64,000 bases of DNA from Marisediminitalea aggregata (GTDB taxonomy: Bacteria; Pseudomonadota; Gammaproteobacteria; Enterobacterales; Alteromonadaceae), in assembly GCF_900129565.1 (NCBI RefSeq), contig NZ_FQWD01000006.1, positions 186,001 through 250,000 on the forward strand, read 5' to 3'. The notes beneath the pieces were generated by a model. It saw only the letters and a program-made list of their open reading frames with translations, ran no database searches and was not told the DNA's origin. The position numbers and the translations under genes are program-made. Positions 36,363-44,071 of this stretch are shown piece after piece; position 1 is the first letter of the stretch, and each line of letters opens with the position of its first letter.

Positions 36363-36905
36363 ATGAAAAAATTAATGGGCGCCCTGCTGTTAAGTGCTGT
36401 GGCTTTTACCAGCCAGGCGAACTCTTGCCCTGACGTACTGAAATTCATGAAGCGCAAACTGAACTCTCAGGAAACCGTAAACATGTGCAGTGAATTTCAA
36501 GGTAAAACACTGCTTATCGTGAACACAGCCAGCTACTGTGGCTACACGCCGCAATTCGAAGGTCTCGAAGCCATGTATGCTGAATTAAAAGACCAGGACT
36601 TTGTCGTGTTAGGTTTTCCGTCGCATGACTTTAATCAGGAAGCCAAAGATGAGGGAAAAACAGCGGAATTGTGTGAGTTAACCTACGGCGTTAAATTCCC
36701 TATGTTTGAACCTACCCACGTGAAAGGCGATGACGCAGACCCGTTATTCCGTATGCTGGCTAAGGCTACCGGAGAAGCGCCAAGCTGGAACTTCAACAAG
36801 TACCTTGTCGACAAGAACGGGAACATTGTGAAGCATTATAAAAGCTCGGTAAAACCGTCAGACAAGTCGCTGCGTGGCGATGTTGCCAAAGCACTAGCAA
36901 TGTAA
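36363..36905 (+). CDS. Exported glutathione-peroxidase-like protein with altered active site
   Basis: The 180-residue protein has a signal peptide (LMGALLLSAVAFTSQA) and a thioredoxin-fold GPx domain. The peroxidatic Cys is in NTASYCGYTPQFEGLEAMY. The usual FPCNQF motif, which supplies the catalytic Gln and often a second Cys, reads FPSHDF here. The third block SWNFNKYLVDKNG is intact. It likely reduces peroxides in the periplasm with a thiol partner. The altered tetrad makes activity or reductant uncertain. ATG 36363 follows AAAGGATG. Confidence 0.88.
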   Translation: MKKLMGALLLSAVAFTSQANSCPDVLKFMKRKLNSQETVNMCSEFQGKTLLIVNTASYCGYTPQFEGLEAMYAELKDQDFVVLGFPSHDFNQEAKDEGKTAELCELTYGVKFPMFEPTHVKGDDADPLFRMLAKATGEAPSWNFNKYLVDKNGNIVKHYKSSVKPSDKSLRGDVAKALAM

Positions 36906-36914
36906 TGTTACTGT

Positions 36915-36945
36915 GATAAATCGGCCTGCCCGGGTCGATTTATTG
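36915..36945 (+). terminator. Hairpin after the GPx-like gene
   Basis: ATAAATCG pairs with CGATTTAT with a GC-rich interior, 10 bases after the stop. The run after it (TGTCAGGC) is not T-rich. Confidence 0.45.
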
Positions 36946-36950
36946 TCAGG

Positions 36951-36978
36951 CAAAAAAAGCCCCGTAAATTACGGGGCT
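36951..36978 (-). terminator. Rho-independent terminator of the azoreductase gene
   Basis: AGCCCCGTAA pairs with TTACGGGGCT around one base. The seven-A run at its left is a T-run on the minus strand, as expected for a terminator about 90 bases downstream of azoR. Confidence 0.8.
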
Positions 36979-37068
36979 AAAGCACACTCAACTTGGAACA
37001 CACTTTAGCAACAATAGTTCAGATAACTCATCCTTGCTATTTTTGCTAACTGCATAGGTTTTGTCTGA

Positions 37069-37668
37069 TTAATTAGACAAAAGTTCAATAATTTTTTCAT
37101 TTGCTGCAGAAAAAGCTTTCTCAGCCGCTTCTTCACCCATGTTCAGGCCTTCTGCATACACGAAATTCACGCTGGTGATCCCCATCAAACCAAAAATGTG
37201 ACGGATGTACGGCGTCTGCGTATCGTAATCTGTTCCCGCATAGACGCCACCGCGAGCGGCGAGCACCGTTACAGGTTTGTCTGCAATCAAACCAACCGGA
37301 CCTGTTTCCGTGTATTTGAATGACTTTCCAGCGCGAGCCAGTCTATCAATCCAGGCTTTGAAAGTAGAAGGCACGCCCAGGTTATACATTGGCAAGCCAA
37401 TAACCACTTCATCCGCTTCTACTAAACGAGACAGCAATGCATCTGAAATGGCTGCCAGTTCTGCTTGTGCTTGTGTACGCTCTTCTGGCGCGGTCATCCA
37501 CGCCGCCATTTCTTGTTGGGTCAGATGTGGAAGCTGCGCTTTATTGAGGTCAAGTAAGTCTAATTTCACGTCTTTGCTGGCAAGCTTGTCCAGATAATTG
37601 GCTACCAACTTAGATGAATTACCTGCTTCACTGTTTAAACTGCTGTTTACTACTAGAATATTTTTCAT
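37069..37668 (-). CDS. azoR: FMN-dependent NADH-azoreductase
   Basis: AzoR is a flavodoxin-like quinone and azo-dye reductase. The 199-residue protein (from ATG 37668) starts MKNILVVNSSLNSEAGNSS, the FMN phosphate-loop region. VVIGLPMYNLGVPSTFKAWI and VLAARGGVYAGTDYD carry other flavin contacts. An AGGAG lies eight bases before the ATG, better than the GTG nine bases earlier. Its usual role is detoxifying quinones with NADH. It is a single gene with its own terminator. Confidence 0.94.
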   Translation of the reverse strand: MKNILVVNSSLNSEAGNSSKLVANYLDKLASKDVKLDLLDLNKAQLPHLTQQEMAAWMTAPEERTQAQAELAAISDALLSRLVEADEVVIGLPMYNLGVPSTFKAWIDRLARAGKSFKYTETGPVGLIADKPVTVLAARGGVYAGTDYDTQTPYIRHIFGLMGITSVNFVYAEGLNMGEEAAEKAFSAANEKIIELLSN

Positions 37669-37796
37669 GTCTGCCACTCCTATCAGTTGATGTATTCATT
37701 AAATCAGCTGTTACGAGGGGCATCCATGGCTAAAAATCACGTGTACCGTTCGATTAAATAGAATGAAATTTACAAAGGCGAAATACGACGTAACAA

Positions 37797-37830
37797 AGAA
37801 AAAGCCTCTGTGCAGCTGCAACAGAGGCTT
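37797..37830 (-). terminator. Rho-independent terminator after the trans-sulfuration gene
   Basis: AAGCCTCTGT pairs with ACAGAGGCTT. An A-rich run lies on the left, i.e. T-rich on the minus strand. It lies about 30 bases beyond the minus-strand stop at 37859. Confidence 0.8.
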
Positions 37831-37858
37831 ATGAATGTAGTGGCAATTGACGTGGGTG

Positions 37859-39103
37859 TTACAACGAGAAGCTATTCAGGGCTTGCTCAAAGTCTGCAAC
37901 CAGATCGTCAGTGTCTTCGATGCCTACGGATAAACGTATCATGGTTTCCGTGATCCCCATGCGCGCTCGTTCTCGCTGCCCATTTTCAAAGAAAATCGTT
38001 GGCGCAACAGGCAAGGCCAACGTGCGGGTATCACCCAGGTGCGTGGCAGAAATTACCAGCTCCAGCTTGTCCAAAAATTCACATGGCTCAATGCCGGGCA
38101 CCAAGTCAAAGCTCAAAATAGATCCATAATTAGCCAGTTGCTCACGCGCAATGAAATGCTGCGGGTGATTAGCTAATCCAGGATAGTACACCGTTTGAAT
38201 ATTTGGGTGCGATTCAAGATAGGTCGCCAGTTTCAGCGCATTCTCGTTACTGCGGGCGGTACGCAAAGACAGTGTTTCCATGCCTACAGAAATCAAGTGT
38301 GCGGACTGAGAAGCCAGTGTCGCCCCAATATCGCGCAACCCTTTCTTCTTGATCTGCGTAATGCCCCACATGGCCTTGTCGGCAACCTGATATTTAGGGC
38401 TGATGTTAGGAAAGGTAGTCCAATCGAACAAGCCTGTATCTATCACAGCGCCACCTAACACGTGACCATGCCCTGCCAGATACTTGGTTAACGAGCACAG
38501 AATGAGGGATGCTTTCATCGCTTTTGCGTCAAACGCCGGAGGCGGTGTCATAGTGTTGTCTACCATGAACAGCAAGTTATTTTCTTCACACCACTGCCCA
38601 ATCGCACGGGCATCAGATACCTGTGTCACCGGGTTAGCAATCGTTTCAGAAAACACTGCGCGCGTATTCGGTTGTTTCGCTGCAATCACATCCTGTATAG
38701 AGGTCACGTCTACAAAGGTAAGTTCCACTCCGAAATCCTGCAACGTGTCCATAAAGCTGCGAGTGTTGCCAAACAAGTACTGGCTCACAATAATGTGGTC
38801 ACCCGCTTTGAACAGCGACAAAAACGTGCTGGTGATTGCAGCCATACCCGTTGCGAAGCAAACGCTGGTCAGTCCGCCTTCCAAATCCGCAACCATATTT
38901 TGCAGTGCAACAACAGAGCCAGACGAAGAACGCGAATATACGTGCCCTACTTTTTTACCCTGAAACACATCCACTAAATCTTGTGATTGTTTAAATTCAA
39001 AAAGAACTGAATTTGTAGTACTGCTATGCACTGCACCGTCTGTAGGCTGATTCAAAAGGCGATCAGCATGAATCTGACGGGTGGTTACTCCCAGTTTTGT
39101 CAC
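37859..39103 (-). CDS. Cystathionine gamma-synthase family PLP enzyme
   Basis: The 414-residue fold-type I PLP enzyme has HVYSRSSSGSVVALQNMVAD in place of the usual Y-S-R-x-x-N-P motif. CFATGMAAITSTF holds the PLP-phosphate loop, MVDNTMTPPPAF the ring-binding Asp, and SLTKYLAGHGHVLGG the Schiff-base Lys. It could be cystathionine gamma-synthase, O-acylhomoserine sulfhydrylase (MetZ-like) or methionine gamma-lyase. The sequence alone does not decide. It overlaps the acyltransferase stop by four bases, so the two are coupled. Confidence 0.88.
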   Translation of the reverse strand: MTKLGVTTRQIHADRLLNQPTDGAVHSSTTNSVLFEFKQSQDLVDVFQGKKVGHVYSRSSSGSVVALQNMVADLEGGLTSVCFATGMAAITSTFLSLFKAGDHIIVSQYLFGNTRSFMDTLQDFGVELTFVDVTSIQDVIAAKQPNTRAVFSETIANPVTQVSDARAIGQWCEENNLLFMVDNTMTPPPAFDAKAMKASLILCSLTKYLAGHGHVLGGAVIDTGLFDWTTFPNISPKYQVADKAMWGITQIKKKGLRDIGATLASQSAHLISVGMETLSLRTARSNENALKLATYLESHPNIQTVYYPGLANHPQHFIAREQLANYGSILSFDLVPGIEPCEFLDKLELVISATHLGDTRTLALPVAPTIFFENGQRERARMGITETMIRLSVGIEDTDDLVADFEQALNSFSL

Positions 39104-39720
39104 GCGTTGGGCTCCGTTACTGTTTGCTGTGGATACTTGGCATCAATGGTGCGATAAAACGAGTAAATTGCGTCCATTGATGATGCTAAGTCGTCGGATA
39201 CGGTAAGAACCGGACCAAACACCAACGCCTTGCGTCGATAGTCCAATCCTACACATTGAATGGGGATTCTAGCGGTTTGCGCAATGTAAAGAAAGCCGCT
39301 TTTCCAGGGGAATACCGCTTTTCTTGTTCCTTCAGGTGCCAGCGCTAACACAAGCTCATCGGCATTATTAATCTGTTTCGCTATGCTTTGCACCACACCA
39401 TGCGCCTGGCTGCGCTCTACAGGTATGCCGCCAATCTTGCGCATAAAATAGCCCAGCGGCGGCGTAAAAATGGTGTGTTTCCCAAAAAATGACAGCCGTA
39501 TACCCAGTGCAAACATCACTGCCACACCAATGATGAAGTCCCAGTTAGACGTATGAGGCGCCACAGCTATAACCATTTTAGGCTGGTTTGCCATTTGCCC
39601 ATCAATTTTCCATCCGCGTTTGTCCAGCCACCAGCGACATAAACGACCGAACCATCCCGGTTTTCTGGAGGGCACTTTGTCAGGCAATGAATAACACGCA
39701 AAAGACTGCTTATCGTGCAT
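39100..39720 (-). CDS. Lysophospholipid acyltransferase-family protein
   Basis: The 206-residue protein has the acyltransferase motif I HTSNWDFIIG (His and Asp of HX4D), motif II GKHTIFTPPLGYFMRKIGG and motif III LALAPEGTRK. These are the marks of PlsC-type enzymes that acylate lysophospholipids at the membrane. The substrate is not certain. The stop overlaps the start of the trans-sulfuration enzyme (ATGA), an unexplained pairing. Confidence 0.9.
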   Translation of the reverse strand: MHDKQSFACYSLPDKVPSRKPGWFGRLCRWWLDKRGWKIDGQMANQPKMVIAVAPHTSNWDFIIGVAVMFALGIRLSFFGKHTIFTPPLGYFMRKIGGIPVERSQAHGVVQSIAKQINNADELVLALAPEGTRKAVFPWKSGFLYIAQTARIPIQCVGLDYRRKALVFGPVLTVSDDLASSMDAIYSFYRTIDAKYPQQTVTEPNA

Positions 39721-39864
39721 AGTTAACCTTTATAATTATGATTATTTAGCCCCAATCCTAGCATAATTGTTAAAGTTCGGCGCATTCTCGCTACAGATAC
39801 CAGGGCGATTTCGTTACACTTGTAGCCTGAACTTACCTTATGGCAACGTTTGCCGGGTTGTAGC

Positions 39865-40632
39865 ATGTGTATTATTTTTGCTGCGGTACAACAGCATCCT
39901 GATTATCCGCTTATTATTGCGGCAAACCGCGACGAGTTTTACGCTCGTCCGACTGCCCCTTCCTCATTCTGGCATACCCACCCGGATATGCTGGCAGGCA
40001 AGGATTTATCTGCCGGAGGCACCTGGATGGGCGTTACGCGTAACGGCCACATTGCGGCACTCACCAACATTCGCAACCCAAGTGCTCACAGTGACAGCAA
40101 GAAAACACGGGGTGAACTGGTCGTTGACTATCTGACTGACCAACCCTTAACCGGCCGGCATCTGGAAAGCCTGAAGATTAATGCAGACCAATACAACGGA
40201 TTCAATTTTCTATTTGGCCACTACCGGCACCTTGCTGTGTTCAACAGCGAAACCGGACAACACGCCTTTTTAGGACCGGGTGTGCACGGATTATCGAATG
40301 CGTCACTGAATACGCCCTGGCCAAAAGCGCTGAGGGGAACCGAAGCCCTGCAACAATACATACAGGACACACGCATACTGGATGTTGATCGATTGTTTAC
40401 GTTGCTGCGCGATCAAACTCAGGCGCCGGATAATAAGTTACCTGACACCGGCGTCTCATTTGAATGGGAAAAAGCCTTGTCTTCCATCTTCATACGTACC
40501 CCTGAATATGGTACGCGGAGCTCTACGGTGTTACTCGTGGATAAGGCACAAAACGTAAATTGGTATGAATGTCACTATTCTGCCGAGGGAATACCAGGCC
40601 AAATGCAACACTTTAGTTGGAAATCAGCCTAA
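39865..40632 (+). CDS. NRDE/TANGO2-family protein
   Basis: The 255-residue protein starts MCIIFAAVQQHPDYPLIIAA. Cys2 is the conserved N-terminal residue, possibly exposed by Met removal, and the NRDEF motif (AANRDEFYARPT) is near 20. GGTWMGVTRNGHIAALTNIR is another hallmark. Human TANGO2 affects metabolism and lipid or haem handling. The bacterial role is unknown. I place the start at the conserved MCIIF (39865) rather than 39850. Confidence 0.93.
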   Translation: MCIIFAAVQQHPDYPLIIAANRDEFYARPTAPSSFWHTHPDMLAGKDLSAGGTWMGVTRNGHIAALTNIRNPSAHSDSKKTRGELVVDYLTDQPLTGRHLESLKINADQYNGFNFLFGHYRHLAVFNSETGQHAFLGPGVHGLSNASLNTPWPKALRGTEALQQYIQDTRILDVDRLFTLLRDQTQAPDNKLPDTGVSFEWEKALSSIFIRTPEYGTRSSTVLLVDKAQNVNWYECHYSAEGIPGQMQHFSWKSA

Positions 40633-40756
40633 TTTTAGGATGATTTTCTATTCGTATTTGATCTCGATAGTGGCATAATGCGCAACCTGTGCTAACACGC
40701 CCGTTTAGCATACAATGCCTATAACGCATCGGCGCAATTGCGCTGCAATTTTTATT

Positions 40757-40790
40757 GTTATCAGCAGGCCCGTTTTCAGCCCGTGATAAC
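40757..40790. promoter_or_regulatory. Inverted repeat in the aminotransferase leader
   Basis: GTTATCA (40757-40763) and TGATAAC (40784-40790) form a 7-bp repeat with an inner GGC/GCC stem, 29 bases before the ATG at 40820. It may be a leader hairpin or an operator. Confidence 0.35.
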
Positions 40791-40819
40791 CTTGACTAAT
40801 GAAATCGTGAGGACATATC

Positions 40820-42016
40820 GTGTTTGAAGTGCTACCCCAACTTGCCCCGGATCCTATCCTTGGTTTATCTGCTGCGTACAAGCAGGACAGCAACCCTAGT
40901 AAGATTGATTTAGGTGTAGGTGTTTATAAGGACGAACAAGGCAATACCCCTATTCTGTCAGCGGTAGCAAAAGCGCAGCAAGTACTGCTGGAGCGTGAAA
41001 CTTCTAAAACCTACATTACTCCACAAGGTGTTCAGGGTTTTATCGACGGTATGTTGCAGCTAATTTTAGGTGCCCAGAGCCCTGTTCTGCTGGCTGACCG
41101 TGTTGCTGCTGTACAAGCTCCTGGTGGATGCGGCTCTCTGCGTATTCTTTCTGAATTACTGACGCGTGTGAATGCAGACACCAAAGTATGGGTAAGCGAC
41201 CCGACGTGGGCTAACCACATTCCATTGATTGGTAATGCGGGCCTGACTATTGAAACTTACCCCTACTTCGACAAAGCATCTGCGTCAATTCGTTTTGATG
41301 CCATGATGGAATGCTTGCGCCAGGTTAAGAAAGGCGATGTAGTATTGCTTCACGGCTGCTGCCATAACCCAACGGGTGCAGACTTGACCAAAGCTCAATG
41401 GCAGGAAGTAATGAATGTCGCTAAAGAGCGTGAATTCCTACCGTTCGTGGATATTGCTTATCAAGGCTTTGGCGATAGCCTGGAAGACGACGCTTATGGC
41501 GTGCGTTTGCTGTGTGAAAACTTACCTGAAGTGATCATCGCAGCGTCTTGCAGCAAGAATTTCGGTTTATACCGCGAACGTGTTGGTCTGGCTGCAATTG
41601 TGTGTGCTGACAGCAATACCCGTAAAATTGCCCAAGGCCAAATCCAGAGCGTTGCACGTGGTATTTACTCCATGCCGCCAAGCTACGGCGGCGCATTGGT
41701 CGACATTATCCTGTCTGACGACGCGCTGAAACAAGAGTGGGTAAATGAAGTTGATGAAATGCGTGTGCGTATGCGTACATTGCGTGAACTGTTAGTCAAC
41801 AAGTTAGCTGAGTACGGCGCCCAGAAAGACTTCAGTTTTGTTAACGACCAAAAAGGGATGTTCTCATTCCTGTGTATCACCCCTGAGCAAGTACAAAAGA
41901 TGCGTAACGAGCACAGTGTTTATTTTGTAGACTCAAGCCGTGTTAACGTTGCAGGTATCAGCCTGGCTAACGTAGACACTTTGGCAAAAGCGATGGTAAA
42001 AGTCATAAACGCTTAA
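40820..42016 (+). CDS. Aromatic/aspartate aminotransferase
   Basis: The 398-residue class-I PLP aminotransferase aligns in pattern with E. coli TyrB/AspC: DLGVGVYKDEQGNTPILSAV near 30-49, VWVSDPTWANHIPLIGNAG, VVLLHGCCHNPTGADLT, FVDIAYQGFGDSLEDDAY, and SCSKNFGLYRERVG with the Schiff-base Lys. It swaps amino groups between aspartate or aromatic amino acids and 2-oxoglutarate. Aspartate versus tyrosine preference cannot be fixed by eye. It is a single gene with a 187-base upstream region. Confidence 0.93.
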   Translation: MFEVLPQLAPDPILGLSAAYKQDSNPSKIDLGVGVYKDEQGNTPILSAVAKAQQVLLERETSKTYITPQGVQGFIDGMLQLILGAQSPVLLADRVAAVQAPGGCGSLRILSELLTRVNADTKVWVSDPTWANHIPLIGNAGLTIETYPYFDKASASIRFDAMMECLRQVKKGDVVLLHGCCHNPTGADLTKAQWQEVMNVAKEREFLPFVDIAYQGFGDSLEDDAYGVRLLCENLPEVIIAASCSKNFGLYRERVGLAAIVCADSNTRKIAQGQIQSVARGIYSMPPSYGGALVDIILSDDALKQEWVNEVDEMRVRMRTLRELLVNKLAEYGAQKDFSFVNDQKGMFSFLCITPEQVQKMRNEHSVYFVDSSRVNVAGISLANVDTLAKAMVKVINA

Positions 42017-42129
42017 TATCGCTCAAACAAGCGTGCTGAACTCAGTGCGCTTGTTACTTTTACCCCGAACAAGTCATACTCAACGCTAAACGGATTTTAG
42101 CTGTCATTATTTGATTCAAAGGTACATGG

Positions 42130-42915
42130 ATGAAAATTACCTGCTTTCCAAGATGTCTTTTTTTAGCTGCATTATTTCTGCTTTCGGCCTGCAGCACGCT
42201 TGGCAATATCGAATTACCTACTACACCCGTTATTTCACTTAACGGTTCCACTGTGATTTTCAATGGCCCAACCTCCGCAAAAAACGCACGGGCGTTTGTG
42301 GAGTTTATAAAAGAAAACGACTTTATTACCCGATTACAGATAACCAGTAACGGTGGAGATGTATTCGGTGGCATGGACATTGGGAATATCGTTCACCAGC
42401 ACAAGTTGGATGTTGAAGTACATGATTATTGCTTTTCTTCTTGCGCCAATTACATCGCGACAGCCGCTAATACTGTCATTGTAAAAAAAAATGGGCTGAT
42501 TGGTTGGCATGGCAGCGCTCTCCAGCCTGTTTTCAGCTCACTCGAAGTGCCCGTCTACGCAAAATTTATTTTGACGCTATCTGGTAAAGATTGGCAACGA
42601 GAGCATCAACAGTATCTGAACAAATGGTATCAGCGGGAGGTTGAGTTCTTTCGTAACATTGGCGTGGATCACATGATCACAGCCATTGGCCTAATGCCTG
42701 GATTTATAGAGCGCCGCGATGCAGAGTTATTTAGTTACGACGTACAAACACTGAAATCACTAGGCCTTCGAATTGAATTCGAGGATCGTCAATTAGAGGC
42801 ACAGGCTGGCGGTGAGCGGTTCGTTCAAATCTTCCATATTGAACAAGACACATTAGCAACCCTTCGCAGCAACTTTAACAATGCCTTACGGGAAGCCAAC
42901 GCGTTTGCGGATTAA
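42130..42915 (+). CDS. ClpP-like (COG3904-type) envelope lipoprotein, possible serine protease
   Basis: The 261-residue protein has a lipobox (LLSAC, Cys21). Its core has the ClpP/crotonase outline: LQITSNGGDVFGGMDIGN (69-86) matches the glycine-rich loop, YCFSSCANYIAT (100-111) holds a candidate nucleophile Ser103 or Ser104 between two Cys, and LIGWHGSA (123-130) supplies a His (127). Similar periplasmic proteins are predicted in alphaproteobacteria. The protease role and Asp/Glu third residue are unproven. The gene converges with the alpha/beta hydrolase by four bases. Confidence 0.78.
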   Translation: MKITCFPRCLFLAALFLLSACSTLGNIELPTTPVISLNGSTVIFNGPTSAKNARAFVEFIKENDFITRLQITSNGGDVFGGMDIGNIVHQHKLDVEVHDYCFSSCANYIATAANTVIVKKNGLIGWHGSALQPVFSSLEVPVYAKFILTLSGKDWQREHQQYLNKWYQREVEFFRNIGVDHMITAIGLMPGFIERRDAELFSYDVQTLKSLGLRIEFEDRQLEAQAGGERFVQIFHIEQDTLATLRSNFNNALREANAFAD

Positions 42916-43415
42916 ATTTTATCTGTAAGGCAACTATACAAAAATTGCTTAAAAATAGGACCAATCAAATCCAGTGAGTCATTCAGGCGATGATCACCGG
43001 GCACCAAATGTAAGCTGGCACTCTGCGCTTTTGCAAAACGCAGTACATTTTCCACAGGAATAATTTCATCCTGCCAACCATGAACGCAGGATACCGCACA
43101 GTTTACCGGGTAATCCTGTTGGTAATAATTTGGCATGTAAACCGCAGGCGCCAATAGGAAAACGCCTTTCACATCGTACTCCATTGCTGCTACCAGCGAA
43201 ACATAGCCACCCATACTGGATCCGACCAGAATAATTTCTGGTTCGTCAGCCGGCAACGTCTCTTTTAACAATGCGACGCGTTCTTCCGGATCTTGCGTGG
43301 CCGAATAATCAATACTTTCGACCTGGCATCCCATTTCCTCGGCAATGTCAGCTAAAAATCGAATTTTGGTGCCCCACGGGCCACTTTCTTTGCCGTGCGA
43401 AAAATAGACTTTCAC
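42912..43415 (-). CDS. Small alpha/beta hydrolase (esterase-like)
   Basis: The 167-residue protein reads VKVYFSHGKESGPWGTKI at the start and has the nucleophile elbow LVGSSMGGYVSL. SCVHGWQDEIIPVENV gives the Asp region and HLVPGDHRLND the His. This matches small YqiA/DUF1749-type hydrolases; the natural substrate is unknown. The start is GTG 43415, with AGGAGG seven bases before it; an ATG at 43451 has no such site. Confidence 0.87.
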   Translation of the reverse strand: MKVYFSHGKESGPWGTKIRFLADIAEEMGCQVESIDYSATQDPEERVALLKETLPADEPEIILVGSSMGGYVSLVAAMEYDVKGVFLLAPAVYMPNYYQQDYPVNCAVSCVHGWQDEIIPVENVLRFAKAQSASLHLVPGDHRLNDSLDLIGPIFKQFLYSCLTDKI

Positions 43416-43534
43416 GAATGTTCCTCCTAATGGAACACCGATTATCGCCAATCAAATTTAAATAACAATGACATTTATCTTACGATAACCCTAAATAGGC
43501 GAATTAATAAAATAACGCAATATTTAACAGAGGG

Positions 43535-43900
43535 TTATGCAGCTACACTTGTCGTAGTTAAATAGGCTCGCTGAACCATTGCCTGTAATTTCTTACTGGC
43601 TTTAACGTACTTCGCGTCGCGCTGATAAAACACCTGCTCAATGATTTTACCTTGCGAATTTATCAGGAAGCTTGCCAACCTGGCTTTTCGATGAGGCAAA
43701 TAAAAATGATGCAATATCACGTTTTGCGTTGCCGGCAGGTTGGTGATCAACTGATAAAAACAAAAAGGCAGTTTGTAATGGGCGGCTCGAGGATCATTGC
43801 CGCTCCAATTCATTACTTGCTGGAACGTGTCTTGTGACTCAGCCGTTTTAATGCCGTGACGCAGTATAAGTTCATCAATAGTTTTTAATCCGGTATTCAT
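43535..43900 (-). CDS. Unknown protein behind LexA-type boxes
   Basis: The 121-residue soluble protein (MNTGLKTIDELILRHGIKTA at its start) has no signal peptide, membrane segment or motif I can assign. Middle part LPFCFYQLITNLPATQNVIL and C-terminal AKYVKASKKLQAMVQRAYL are helical-looking and the protein is basic near its end. The start ATG 43900 follows AAGAGGTG. Sixteen bases upstream is a perfect palindrome with LexA-type sites, so the gene is likely induced by DNA damage. It could be a division inhibitor, a nuclease inhibitor or a repair helper. I have no basis to choose. Confidence 0.75.
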   Translation of the reverse strand: MNTGLKTIDELILRHGIKTAESQDTFQQVMNWSGNDPRAAHYKLPFCFYQLITNLPATQNVILHHFYLPHRKARLASFLINSQGKIIEQVFYQRDAKYVKASKKLQAMVQRAYLTTTSVAA

Positions 43901-43915
43901 ATCACACCTCTTACT

Positions 43916-43950
43916 TGTCTGGATATACAGTACTGTATATCCAGACAGCA
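43916..43950 (-). promoter_or_regulatory. Perfect 32-bp palindrome with two LexA-type boxes
   Basis: Bases 43916-43947 form a perfect palindrome. The right half gives TACTGTATATCCAGACAGCA (43931-43950), a full CTGT-N8-ACAG LexA box in the right A/T-rich setting. The mirror copy toward the gene has TTGT-N8-ACAG. The two centres are about 18 bases apart, as in some tightly held SOS promoters. It lies 16 bases before the ATG at 43900. Confidence 0.75.
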
Positions 43951-44019
43951 ATCAAGCATAAATGTGCAACAAATAACCAATTAGATTCAAAATAAACCGA
44001 ATACTTTTAAATGGCATAA

Positions 44020-44060
44020 AAAAACACCGTGCTAACGAACCAGGTCAACACGGTGTTTTT
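44020..44060 (-). terminator. Terminator after the RND efflux operon
   Basis: A 12-bp stem AAAAACACCGTG / CACGGTGTTTTT with a 17-base loop lies 12 bases after the permease stop. The A-run at the left end gives a T-run on the minus strand. Confidence 0.8.
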
Positions 44061-44071
44061 AGCCCAATGGC

